A DNA stretch of 64,000 bases from Hallella multisaccharivorax DSM 17128 (lineage in GTDB: Bacteria > Bacteroidota > Bacteroidia > Bacteroidales > Bacteroidaceae), in assembly GCF_000218235.1 (NCBI RefSeq), contig NZ_GL945017.1, forward strand, positions 2,652,952-2,716,951, given 5' to 3'. The translations under genes were made by a program, and so were the position numbers. Numbering within the stretch: the first letter of the stretch is position 1; every line of letters begins with the position of its first letter. This document shows, piece by piece, positions 17,333 through 25,872 of the stretch. The notes below the pieces were generated by a model. It did no database searches. It was not told the origin of the DNA and saw only the letters and a list, made by a program, of their open reading frames with translations.

Positions 17333-18826
17333 ATGAGCAAGCAGTATCTATTAGGCCTCGACGTAGGCAGCAGCAGTGTGAAAGCCTCGCTGGTGGAGGT
17401 GGAGAGCGGCGCCATCGCGGCCACGGCCTTCTTCCCCGGCAACGAGGCGCCCATCAAGGCCGTCAGGGCCGGCTGGGCAGAGCAGGACCCGCAGATGTGG
17501 TGGGACAATGCCAGGCTGTCGCTGGCCAAAGTGATGGCCGACACCGGCGCCACGGGCAACGACATCAAGGCCATCGGCATCTCTTACCAGATGCACGGTC
17601 TGGTGTGTGTGGACAAGTCGCAGCAAGTATTGCGCGACAGCATCATCTGGTGCGACTCGCGTGCCGTGCCCTATGGGGAGAAAGCCTTCGGCGATCTCGG
17701 CGCGAAGCGCTGCCTGAGCCACCTGCTCAACTCGCCCGGCAACTTTACAGCCGCCAAGCTCGCATGGGTCAAGGACAATGAACCGAAGCTTTTCGCCCGA
17801 ATCGACAAGGTGATGTTGCCCGGCGACTACATCGCCATGCGCCTCAGTGGCACTGTCAACACTACGGTGGAAGGCCTCTCCGAGGGCATGTTCTGGGACT
17901 TCAGGGAACGGCAGCCCGCGCAGTTCCTGCTCGATTACTTCGGTTTCGACCGCAGCTTGCTGGCCGACACCGTGCCCACTTTCTCCGTCCAGGCCGAGGT
18001 GAGCCGTCAGGCAGCCGCCGAGACGGGGCTGAGAGCGGGCACCCCTATCAGCTACCGCGCGGGCGACCAACCCAACAATGCCGTGAGCCTCAATGTGTTC
18101 AACCCTGGCGAGATTGCTTCTACGGCCGGCACATCGGGCGTGGTCTACGGTGTGTTGGGAGAGGTGAACTACGATCCCAAGAGCCGTGTCAACACCTTTG
18201 CGCATGTCAACTACAGTGCCAGGGAGACGCGCCTGGGCGTCCTGCTCTGCATCAACGGCACCGGAATCCTCAATTCCTGGGTGCGGCGCAATGTGGCACC
18301 CGAGGGCATGACATACCCGCAGATGAACGATGCGGCCGCCAACATTCCCATAGGCTGCGACGGTGTGACTGTCATCCCGTTCGGAAACGGAGCCGAGCGC
18401 GTCCTGGAGAACCAGAATCTCGGTTGCTCCGTTCATGGACTCAACTTCAACAAGCACACGCGCGGGCACGTCATCCGCGCCGCGCAGGAAGGCATCGTCT
18501 TCAGTTTCTGCTATGGCATGGAGGTCATGCGGCAGATGGGCATGAAGATCGGCACCATTCACGCGGGTCAGGCCAACATGTTTCTCAGCCCTGTCTTCCG
18601 CGAAGCCCTCGCCACGACATCGGGCGCCACCATCGAGCTCTATGAGACTGACGGCAGTGTGGGTGCAGCCAAGGGCGCGGGTATGGGCGCTGGCATCTAT
18701 AAAGACCACGACGAGGCCTTCGCCACCTTGAGGAAACTCGCCGTCATTGAGCCGGACAGCCGTCTCGAAGCTGACTATAAGGAAGCCTACGAGCGCTGGA
18801 AAGCCGTGCTGGCAAAGGAGCGCTGA
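17333..18826 (+). CDS. xylB: FGGY-family carbohydrate kinase (xylulokinase-like)
   Basis: A 497-residue cytoplasmic kinase. The N-terminal phosphate-binding loop is YLLGLDVGSSSVKASLV, the catalytic-base and substrate region is ISYQMHGLV followed by IIWCDSRA, and the second domain carries AGDQPNNAVSLNVFNPGE and STAGTSGVVYG. The pattern fits D-xylulokinase, but FGGY members for ribulose, fuculose and rhamnulose share it. It is co-transcribed with the symporter upstream and probably with the isomerase 72 bases downstream. Confidence 0.88.
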   Translation: MSKQYLLGLDVGSSSVKASLVEVESGAIAATAFFPGNEAPIKAVRAGWAEQDPQMWWDNARLSLAKVMADTGATGNDIKAIGISYQMHGLVCVDKSQQVLRDSIIWCDSRAVPYGEKAFGDLGAKRCLSHLLNSPGNFTAAKLAWVKDNEPKLFARIDKVMLPGDYIAMRLSGTVNTTVEGLSEGMFWDFRERQPAQFLLDYFGFDRSLLADTVPTFSVQAEVSRQAAAETGLRAGTPISYRAGDQPNNAVSLNVFNPGEIASTAGTSGVVYGVLGEVNYDPKSRVNTFAHVNYSARETRLGVLLCINGTGILNSWVRRNVAPEGMTYPQMNDAAANIPIGCDGVTVIPFGNGAERVLENQNLGCSVHGLNFNKHTRGHVIRAAQEGIVFSFCYGMEVMRQMGMKIGTIHAGQANMFLSPVFREALATTSGATIELYETDGSVGAAKGAGMGAGIYKDHDEAFATLRKLAVIEPDSRLEADYKEAYERWKAVLAKER

Positions 18827-18898
18827 TGATTCCGCGACACCTCTTTATCAACTGAACACTTACAAACTCAAATACTCATCAACTCAAAAATTAAGCAT

Positions 18899-20383
18899 AT
18901 GACAAGCACAAACATTCCTTCAGTCAAGCTCGGTATCATTGCTGTGAGCCGCGACTGTTTCCCCATTAAGCTCTCCACCCAGCGCCGCGAGAACATCGTC
19001 AAGGCCTACAAGGGTGAGATCTTCAACTGTCAGACCACTGTAGAGAACGACGCCGACATGCAGAAGGCTCTCGACGAGGTAAAGGCCGCAGGCTGCAACG
19101 CCCTTGTGGTGTTCCTCGGCAACTTTGGACCCGAGACGCCCGAGACGCTCATCGCCCAGAAATTCGACGGTCCCTGCATGTTCGTCGCTGCTGCCGAGGG
19201 CGACGGTGACATGATTAACGGCCGCGGCGACGCTTACTGCGGCATGCTCAACTGCAGCTACAACCTCGGCATGCGCCATTTGAAGAGCTACATCCCCGCC
19301 TATCCCGTGGGCACGGCAGACGACATTGCCAGGATGATAGAGGACTTCATTCCCGTGGCCCGCACCGTCATTGGACTGAAAGGCCTGAAGATTATCACTT
19401 TCGGTCCGCGTCCGCAGGACTTCTTCGCCTGCAACGCGCCCATCAAAGGCCTGTATGAGCTCGGCGTCGAGATAGAGGAGAACTCGGAGCTTGACCTCCT
19501 CGTGGCTTATCGTGCCCACAAGGACGACAAGCGCATCCCGGAGGTTTGCGAGAGCATGCGCCAGGAGATGGGCGAGGGTCACTACTATGAGGAGCTGCTC
19601 ACCCGTATGGCACAGTTTGAGCTTACCCTTCTCGACTGGGCCGAGGAGCATAAGGGCAGCCGCCGGTATGTGGCATTTGCCGACAAGTGCTGGCCTGCCT
19701 TCCCGAAGGAATTCGGCTTCGAGCCCTGCTATGTCAACTCACGTCTGGTGAGCCGTGGCATCCCCGTGGCCTGCGAGGTAGACATCTATGGCGCCCTCTC
19801 CGAGTACATCGGCATGTGCGCCAGCGGCGACACCGTGACCCTGCTCGACATCAACAACTCCACACCGAAGTACATCTACGACGAGGACATCGTGAAGAAA
19901 TACGGCGACAAGTACACGCTCCGTGACACCTTCATGGGCTTCCACTGCGGCAACACGCCGTCCTGCAAGATGTGCTCCGGCCGTGCCATCAAATATCAGC
20001 TCATTCAGAACCGTATCCTTGAGTGCGGTTGCAAGCCCGACTTCACGCGCGGCACCCTTGAAGGCGACATCGCTCCGAGCCAGATCACGTTCTACCGCCT
20101 GCAGTGCGACAGTGAGGGCAACCTCCGCTCCTACATCGCACAGGGTGAGGTGCTTGACGTACCGACCCGTTCCTTCGGCGGCATCGGCATCTTCGCCATC
20201 CCCGAGATGGGCCGCTTCTATCGTCACGTGCTCATCGAGAAGCACTATCCGCACCACGGCGCCGTGGCTTTCGCCCACGTGGGCAAGACGCTTTACAACG
20301 TCTTCCGCTACCTCGGCATTCAGGATATTGCCTACAATCAACCCAGAAATCTTCCTTATCCGACGGAGAATCCGTTTGAATAA
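18899..20383 (+). CDS. L-fucose/L-arabinose isomerase family protein
   Basis: A 494-residue aldose-ketose isomerase of the FucI-like fold. Metal-site residues are visible as the Glu in ACEVDIYGALSEY, the Asp in TLLDINNSTPKY and a late His in AFAHVGKTLYNVFRYLG. Members convert L-fucose, D-arabinose or L-arabinose to the ketose. Sitting third in a symporter-kinase operon, it takes the place where xylose isomerase (XylA) would be expected. No XylA is seen in the window. A strong terminator follows. The substrate, whether D-arabinose, L-fucose or another sugar, cannot be decided from sequence alone. Confidence 0.82.
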   Translation: MTSTNIPSVKLGIIAVSRDCFPIKLSTQRRENIVKAYKGEIFNCQTTVENDADMQKALDEVKAAGCNALVVFLGNFGPETPETLIAQKFDGPCMFVAAAEGDGDMINGRGDAYCGMLNCSYNLGMRHLKSYIPAYPVGTADDIARMIEDFIPVARTVIGLKGLKIITFGPRPQDFFACNAPIKGLYELGVEIEENSELDLLVAYRAHKDDKRIPEVCESMRQEMGEGHYYEELLTRMAQFELTLLDWAEEHKGSRRYVAFADKCWPAFPKEFGFEPCYVNSRLVSRGIPVACEVDIYGALSEYIGMCASGDTVTLLDINNSTPKYIYDEDIVKKYGDKYTLRDTFMGFHCGNTPSCKMCSGRAIKYQLIQNRILECGCKPDFTRGTLEGDIAPSQITFYRLQCDSEGNLRSYIAQGEVLDVPTRSFGGIGIFAIPEMGRFYRHVLIEKHYPHHGAVAFAHVGKTLYNVFRYLGIQDIAYNQPRNLPYPTENPFE

Positions 20384-20392
20384 TCCACAGGC

Positions 20393-20429
20393 GGGGACGG
20401 CACAGCGGTGCCGTCCCTGTTTTTTTTTT
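20393..20429 (+). terminator. Rho-independent terminator of the sugar operon
   Basis: The stem GGGACGGCA pairs with TGCCGTCCC around a CAGCGG loop, followed by a run of T's, 10 bases after the isomerase stop. Confidence 0.93.
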
Positions 20430-20439
20430 GCTCTTTCTT

Positions 20440-20470
20440 TTTGCCAATACGCTTGAAAAGTGTATCTTTG
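20440..20470 (+). promoter_or_regulatory. Promoter of the HepT/MNT pair
   Basis: TTTG at 20440-20443, 19-bp spacer, TATCTTTG at 20463-20470. The hepT-like start is 39 bases further on. Confidence 0.75.
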
Positions 20471-20508
20471 CGCTGTGGAGACATATAGGTTTCCATCAAC
20501 TGTAGAAG

Positions 20509-20934
20509 ATGACAAATGATTCTGTAGAACCCCGCTGGCATCAGCGTTTGGCCACTTTCCGGAAGGCGCTCGCACGTCTGGGAGAAGTGGTGGAACTGCA
20601 TCGGACGCGCCCCCTCACCGCTTTGGAGAAGGACGGAATGGTGCAACGCTTCGAATATACTCAGGAATTGGCTTGGAAGGTGCTGAAAAACTATTTGGAA
20701 TACCAGGGTGAGATACGTCTTGGCGGCTCGCGTGACACCATCCGGCAGGCTTTTGCCATGGGTATTATTGCAAATACGGATCCCTGGTTTGACATGTTGG
20801 AAAGCCGGAATGAGACCTCTCATGTGTACGATGAGGACACGGAGGAAGACGTCATTGATAAAATAATGGTGACCTTTTATCCCATTCTCTGCGAATTGCA
20901 GCAGTCGCTCACCGATTTAGAAAATAAGGACTGA
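20509..20934 (+). CDS. HEPN-domain HepT-like toxin (HI0074 family)
   Basis: A 141-residue all-helical protein of the nucleotidyltransferase substrate-binding family. It carries R-X4-H-X-Y in RNETSHVY (Arg100, His105, Tyr107), the HEPN ribonuclease signature; in studied HepT proteins the Tyr is AMPylated by the partner, which silences the RNase. The stop codon overlaps the partner's start (TGATG), so the two are translationally coupled. This is the gene order of known HepT/MNT toxin-antitoxin pairs. Activity here is inferred from the motif. Confidence 0.83.
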   Translation: MTNDSVEPRWHQRLATFRKALARLGEVVELHRTRPLTALEKDGMVQRFEYTQELAWKVLKNYLEYQGEIRLGGSRDTIRQAFAMGIIANTDPWFDMLESRNETSHVYDEDTEEDVIDKIMVTFYPILCELQQSLTDLENKD

Positions 20935-21242
20935 TGGAGTTTGGCATAGAGGAAAGATACTTATCAGAGCTGCGGAACATCTTGTCCTCCATTCCGGAGA
21001 TAGAAGAGGCCGTCATCTATGGGTCGCGTGCCCGTGGAGATTACAAGCCTACATCCGACATAGATCTGACCCTCAAGGGTGAGCACCTTACCGACCGCCA
21101 GCTCTTTCTTCTGCGGGAGAAGCTTTATGCATCGCGCCTGCCTTATCTCTGCGACACCAGTATCTTCTCTCATCTTCGCAGCCGGCCATTTGTCAATAAC
21201 ATCCTTCGTGACGGTGTCGTTTTCTACCGTCGTGGCAACTGA
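20934..21242 (+). CDS. Minimal nucleotidyltransferase (MNT) antitoxin
   Basis: A 102-residue protein with the minimal nucleotidyltransferase signature GSRARGDYKPTSDIDL: Gly30-Ser31, then Asp42 and Asp44 that would bind Mg2+ and ATP. In studied pairs, MNT adenylylates the HepT tyrosine. The start codon shares one base with the upstream stop. A 22-bp repeat array begins right after the stop codon. Confidence 0.85.
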   Translation: MEFGIEERYLSELRNILSSIPEIEEAVIYGSRARGDYKPTSDIDLTLKGEHLTDRQLFLLREKLYASRLPYLCDTSIFSHLRSRPFVNNILRDGVVFYRRGN

Positions 21243-21243
21243 T

Positions 21244-21331
21244 AGTCTCTACGCCGTAATGGCAATGCCATTACAGTGTAGACGCATTGCCATTGCAGTG
21301 TAAAGGCAATGCCATTACGGCGTAGAGGCGT
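21244..21331. repeat. 22-bp tandem repeat array 4 (4 units)
   Basis: Units at 21244, 21266, 21288 and 21310. The first is diverged but holds TACGCCGTAATGGCA; the others follow (A/T)TGCCATT(A/G)C(G/A)G(C/T)GTA. It lies between two converging genes. Confidence 0.9.
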
Positions 21332-21346
21332 AGCCGGCCCCAAAGC

Positions 21347-22744
21347 TTATTTTTTGATGTCCAGTTTCATGAAGAAATGCTTCTTGGGTGTGGACTGTTT
21401 CCATACGGTGCGTCTGGACGTGCCGTTGGGGTTGCCGTACTTGGCAAAGTTGGTCCAGAAGTCGAGCATCTCCTTGCTCAGCGCGTAGTCGGCCGGCGTG
21501 AACGGTCGCCAGGAGCGTGCGAGCGTGCCGAAGGTGTACCACAGTTCGGAGGAATGGAACGCCCCTGCGTCGTCGCCTGGGAGCCGCCGCGTGAACTCGT
21601 AGCTGTAGACGGGTTGCCGGCTGTACTCCGCGCGCTTGTCGACGAAGCGGTTGATGGCCTCGTCCATGGGCAGCATGTCGTTGGCGGTGTAGCCGATGAG
21701 GTAGGGCACGTCGGCAACGCTGTTGTCGGTCACCGCGTTGTCGAACGATTCGGGCAACGCCGTGTCGCCGGTGTGCGGAGCAAAGACCTGCATGGTGTTG
21801 ATGCCCTGTCGGCGGCAGATCGACCACGGGTCGCGTACCTCGTCGGAGCGGGCATCGCGCATCTTCTCCACGGTGGTGAAGCCGAGCGAGTCCATCAGCA
21901 TCTTGCCCGTGTGCTGCATATAGTCGACAGGATCGTTGCCGGAGAGGAAGTTGCCAAGTCCGCCGGCACTCTCGATGATGGCTTTGGCGATGAGGCTGCG
22001 CGACAGCGGCGAGGCCACAAGATTCTTCACGCTGCCGCCGCCTGCGCTCTGACCCATGACGGTGATGTTGGTAGGGTCGCCGCCGAAGGCACTGATGTTG
22101 TCGTGAATCCACTTGAGCGCCGTGATCTGGTCGTAGAGCCCGTAGTTGCCCGACTGTCCGTCGGCATTCTCCTTGGCGAGTTCCGGGTGGCAGAGGAAGC
22201 CGGTGATGCCCATGCGGTAGCCCACGGTGACGAGAATCACCCCGCGCCGGGCCCACTCATCACCATCCATTTCCATCTCGTAGCTGTAGCCGTTCTGATA
22301 GGCTCCGCCGTGAATCCACATGCAGACCGGCATCCGCGCCGCGGGGTTGTTGAGAGCCCGCCTGGGCACCCAGATGTTGAGGTAGAGCGAGTTCTCGCTG
22401 GAGTGGGGCATGCCGAAGCGGAAGAACTCCTTCTCATAGAACGAGCCTTTGTCCTGATCGGTCTGCAAGGCGATGTCGCGGAAGTGGTCAGCGCGCAGCA
22501 CACCCTTCCAGGGCTTCACGGGTATGGTGCGACGCCAGCGCAAGGAACCGATGGGCGGCTCGGCATAAGGGATGCCCTTGAAGACCATCACGTCAGATGA
22601 GTCGGTCAGCACACCTTCCACACGGCCCGAAGGCGTGGTCACGACGTCGTCGGAGAATACTGCGGCGCTGAAGCCGGCGGCATGCCCGGAGAGCGTGGCG
22701 GCCGACAGCAGCGCGAGAATCACGAAGAATCGGTTTTTCATCAT
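21347..22744 (-). CDS. Carboxylesterase type B, secreted
   Basis: A 465-residue alpha/beta-hydrolase with a signal peptide (FFVILALLSAATLSGHA). It shows the family's start (GRVEGVLTDSSDVMVFKGIPYAEPP), the oxyanion strand PVCMWIHGGAYQNG, the nucleophile Ser233 in GQSAGG, and a catalytic His at 397 in AFHSSELWYTFG. Type B esterases cleave acyl esters; near GH3 and GH51 genes it may remove acetyl or feruloyl groups from hemicellulose, which is inference. It is shorter than many family members (about 500-550). It is transcribed away from the GH3 gene. Confidence 0.88.
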   Translation of the reverse strand: MMKNRFFVILALLSAATLSGHAAGFSAAVFSDDVVTTPSGRVEGVLTDSSDVMVFKGIPYAEPPIGSLRWRRTIPVKPWKGVLRADHFRDIALQTDQDKGSFYEKEFFRFGMPHSSENSLYLNIWVPRRALNNPAARMPVCMWIHGGAYQNGYSYEMEMDGDEWARRGVILVTVGYRMGITGFLCHPELAKENADGQSGNYGLYDQITALKWIHDNISAFGGDPTNITVMGQSAGGGSVKNLVASPLSRSLIAKAIIESAGGLGNFLSGNDPVDYMQHTGKMLMDSLGFTTVEKMRDARSDEVRDPWSICRRQGINTMQVFAPHTGDTALPESFDNAVTDNSVADVPYLIGYTANDMLPMDEAINRFVDKRAEYSRQPVYSYEFTRRLPGDDAGAFHSSELWYTFGTLARSWRPFTPADYALSKEMLDFWTNFAKYGNPNGTSRRTVWKQSTPKKHFFMKLDIKK

Positions 22745-22983
22745 AGTAGCGTTTAAAAGTTCTTGCTGTGCAAATTTAGCCTTTTTCTGCCTTCCAAAAG
22801 TTTCAAAACGTATTTTTTTTGTTTATTTTCTGTCTTTAGAATCGTTTTTTTTACAATTTGAAATGAGATTGATACAAATAGGCAGGTCGTATCTTTATAA
22901 AAAGCATTATCTTTGCGGTGAAAAGCACTGGGACCAGCTCCGGTGTGCTGTTTGATATTCAATCTAAAAACACTTATAGAGAC

Positions 22984-25572
22984 ATGAAACTACGTTCATT
23001 GCTGACAGGCTGTTTATTGATGTGCGTTGTCGGAGTCAACGCGCAGCAGTCTCCTTATCAAGATCCGGGCCTCTCGTTTGAGGCACGTGCCAAAGACCTC
23101 TGTTCCCGCCTGACGCTGGAGGAGAAAGCGTCGCTCATGTGCGACGTCTCGCCAGCCATTCCCCGTCTGGGCATTAAGCCGTTCAACTGGTGGAGCGAGG
23201 CGTTGCACGGCTATGCCAACAACGGCGACGTCACTGTCTTCCCCGAGCCCATCGGCATGGCGGCATCGTTCAACCCCACGATGGTCTACCAGGTGTTCAC
23301 AGCCACTTCCGATGAGGCGCGCGGCAAGTACAATCAGTCCATGGCCGAGGGCAAGGAAGACACGCGTTTTCATAGTCTGTCGGTGTGGACGCCCAATGTC
23401 AACATCTTCCGCGATCCACGCTGGGGCCGAGGACAGGAGACCTACGGCGAGGACCCGTACCTGACCAGCGTCATGGGCGTGGAGGTGGTCAAGGGCCTGC
23501 AGGGCCCGGAGTCGACGAAATACCGCAAGCTCTACGCCTGTGCCAAGCACTTCGCCGTGCACAGTGGTCCCGAGTACACGCGCCACACCGCCAACCTGGC
23601 CGACATCTCGCCGCGCGATCTGTGGGAGACTTATCTGCCCGCCTTTAAGGCTACGGTGCAGCAGGCCGGTGTGCGCGAGGTGATGTGTGCCTACCAGCGC
23701 CTCGACGATGAGCCGTGCTGCGGCAACTCCCGCCTCTTGCAGCAGATCCTTCGCGACGAGTGGGGCTTCAGGCACATGGTGGTGAGCGACTGCGGCGCCA
23801 TCGCCGACTTCTACACCAACCATCACGTCTCATCCGATGCCGTGCACGCAGCCGCCAAGGGTACGCTGGCCGGTACCGACGTGGAGTGTGGCTTCGGCTA
23901 TGCTTACATGAAACTGCCCGAGGCCGTCAGGCGCGGACTCGTCTCTGAAGCTGAGGTCGACAAGCATGTCATCCGGCTGTTGAAAGGGCGCTTCGAGCTT
24001 GGCGTGATGGACGATCCCAAGCTTGTTTCCTGGACGAAAATATCGCCAAAGGTGGTCGACAGCGACGCGCACCGACAGTTAGCACTCAATATGGCTCGTC
24101 AGACCATGACGCTCCTGCAGAACCGCAACAACGTGCTGCCCCTGGCTAAGGGCGAGAAGATCGCCGTCGTGGGGCCCAATGCCGCTGACGGACCGATGCT
24201 TTGGGGCAACTACAACGGTACACCGAGCCGCACCACCACCATCTTAGAGGGTATCCGTGCCAAGGCAGGCAAGGACATCCCATATCTGCAGGGCTGTGAT
24301 CTCGTCAACAAGAACGTGCTCACGAGCCTGCTTGCCGAGTGCGAAAAGGACGGCCGGAAAGGTATCAAGGCCTCCTTCTGGAACAATATCTCGCAGCACG
24401 GCGAGCCCGTCACGACGGAGTGGCTGCGCGATCCCGTCAACGTGACGACCTATGGGCAGCACACTTTTGCCGACGGCGTGCTCATGCAGAACTTCTCCGC
24501 ACGCTATGAGACTGACTTCACACCGAAGGAGACGGCCGACGACCTCATCCGCATACAGTACACAGGGCGCTTCGACGTGAGTGTCGATGGTAAGCAGGTG
24601 GCGGGCGACTCCACGTGGCGCACCGACCCCGTGAACGTGCCGTTGAAGGTGGAGAAGGGCAAGACTTACCATATTGTGCTCAATTATTACTATGTCAACG
24701 GATGGGGCTCGAACCTCAGTCTCGACCTCGGTCACGAGTCGCCCATCAATTATGCCACGGCCATCAGGCAGCTCAGGGGCGTGAGGACCGTCGTCTTCGT
24801 GGGCGGAATCTCATCGAAACTCGAGGGCGAGGAGATGCCTGTCCATGTGGAAGGCTTCAAGGGCGGCGACCGCACGAGCATTGAGTTGCCCGCTGTGCAG
24901 CGCGATTTCCTCAAGGCGTTGAAGGCTGCCGGCAAGACGGTGGTGTTTGTCAACTGCTCCGGATCCGCCATCGCGCTGACACCTGAGGTGGAGAGTTGCG
25001 ACGCTATCCTGCAGGCCTGGTATGCCGGTGAAGAGGGTGGCAGGGCCGTGGCCGACGTGCTCTACGGCGACTACAACCCTGGCGGCAAGCTGCCAGTGAC
25101 GTTCTACCGCTCCACTACGCAGCTGCCTGCTTTCGACGACTACTCGATGAAGGGCCGTACCTACCGCTATTTCTCCGACGCGCTGTTCCCCTTCGGCTAC
25201 GGACTGAGCTATACCCGCTTCGCCATCGGTAAGGGCAGCCTCTCCGCTCCGGCCATGAAGGCCGACGGTAAGGTCACGCTCACCGTCCCCGTCAGCAATG
25301 TAGGCAAGCGCACGGGGGATGAAGTGGTGCAGGTCTATGTCAGGGATGTCAATGATGCCGACGGTCCGCTGAAGTCGCTGAAGGCTTTCCGCCGCGTCAG
25401 TCTCAAAGCGGGCGAGAGCCGGAAGGTCACCATTCCCCTGACCGCCGAGACGTTCAGCCTCTTCGACAGCGCTTCCAACACCGTGCGTACAAAGCCTGGA
25501 AAATATGTCGTCTATTACGGCACGAGCTCGCGTGACAGCGACCTGAAGCAACTGTCCATGACCATTGAGTGA
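22984..25572 (+). CDS. GH3 family beta-glycosidase with PA14 insertion
   Basis: An 862-residue exported enzyme; the signal peptide is MKLRSLLTGCLLMCVVGVNAQ, so I start at ATG 22984. The N-terminal TIM barrel opens RAKDLCSRLTLEEKASLM and carries WWSEALHGYA and the nucleophile Asp269 in VVSDCGAIADF. The second domain is split by a PA14-like insert (about residues 460-600, MQNFSARYETDF to YYYVNGWGSNLSLDLG). A fibronectin-III-like end closes it (GDEVVQVYVRDV). This layout fits beta-xylosidase/beta-glucosidase members. A GH51 gene downstream suggests arabinoxylan. A -7 box TATCTTTG lies at 22908-22915. Confidence 0.92.
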   Translation: MKLRSLLTGCLLMCVVGVNAQQSPYQDPGLSFEARAKDLCSRLTLEEKASLMCDVSPAIPRLGIKPFNWWSEALHGYANNGDVTVFPEPIGMAASFNPTMVYQVFTATSDEARGKYNQSMAEGKEDTRFHSLSVWTPNVNIFRDPRWGRGQETYGEDPYLTSVMGVEVVKGLQGPESTKYRKLYACAKHFAVHSGPEYTRHTANLADISPRDLWETYLPAFKATVQQAGVREVMCAYQRLDDEPCCGNSRLLQQILRDEWGFRHMVVSDCGAIADFYTNHHVSSDAVHAAAKGTLAGTDVECGFGYAYMKLPEAVRRGLVSEAEVDKHVIRLLKGRFELGVMDDPKLVSWTKISPKVVDSDAHRQLALNMARQTMTLLQNRNNVLPLAKGEKIAVVGPNAADGPMLWGNYNGTPSRTTTILEGIRAKAGKDIPYLQGCDLVNKNVLTSLLAECEKDGRKGIKASFWNNISQHGEPVTTEWLRDPVNVTTYGQHTFADGVLMQNFSARYETDFTPKETADDLIRIQYTGRFDVSVDGKQVAGDSTWRTDPVNVPLKVEKGKTYHIVLNYYYVNGWGSNLSLDLGHESPINYATAIRQLRGVRTVVFVGGISSKLEGEEMPVHVEGFKGGDRTSIELPAVQRDFLKALKAAGKTVVFVNCSGSAIALTPEVESCDAILQAWYAGEEGGRAVADVLYGDYNPGGKLPVTFYRSTTQLPAFDDYSMKGRTYRYFSDALFPFGYGLSYTRFAIGKGSLSAPAMKADGKVTLTVPVSNVGKRTGDEVVQVYVRDVNDADGPLKSLKAFRRVSLKAGESRKVTIPLTAETFSLFDSASNTVRTKPGKYVVYYGTSSRDSDLKQLSMTIE

Positions 25573-25617
25573 GGCCTTCACGCCCTTGGAATTCTCCTTA
25601 CCGCCGCAGCTGATGAA

Positions 25618-25655
25618 GACACGGCAAAGTTAGCGCATCACGATGACTTTGCCGT
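25618..25655 (+). terminator. Hairpin after the GH3 gene
   Basis: CACGGCAAAGT and ACTTTGCCGTG pair (11 bp) around a 15-base loop, 46 bases after the GH3 stop. There is no strong T run, so this may be a terminator or an mRNA-end stabiliser. The rest of the 300-bp gap holds only a -7-like box, TAACTTTG, at 25842-25849. Confidence 0.55.
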
Positions 25656-25872
25656 GCTTGCCTGTCGCCAAGAGATTTCAACTTATTTCATGGTCCTCTC
25701 TTTCTCCGTTTGTTATAAAAAGGACGGGCTTTACAGGCGTCTTTTCCTGTCTGACAAGCTTTTTCGCTGTTTTTTTCTCATGTTGGAATAAATCTCTATG
25801 TTTTTGAGACATTTTCTCACGAGGATATAGTGATGTTTCCATAACTTTGCAACACTATTTGAAACAATTGAT

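Noticed and set aside
17351..18709. A 452-residue minus-strand frame opposite the FGGY kinase
   Set aside because: Shadow frame caused by high GC at third positions; no signal or motif, and the kinase on the plus strand is unmistakable.
21377..22600. A 407-residue plus-strand frame opposite the carboxylesterase
   Set aside because: Shadow frame; the minus strand has the signal peptide, GQSAGG and the catalytic His.
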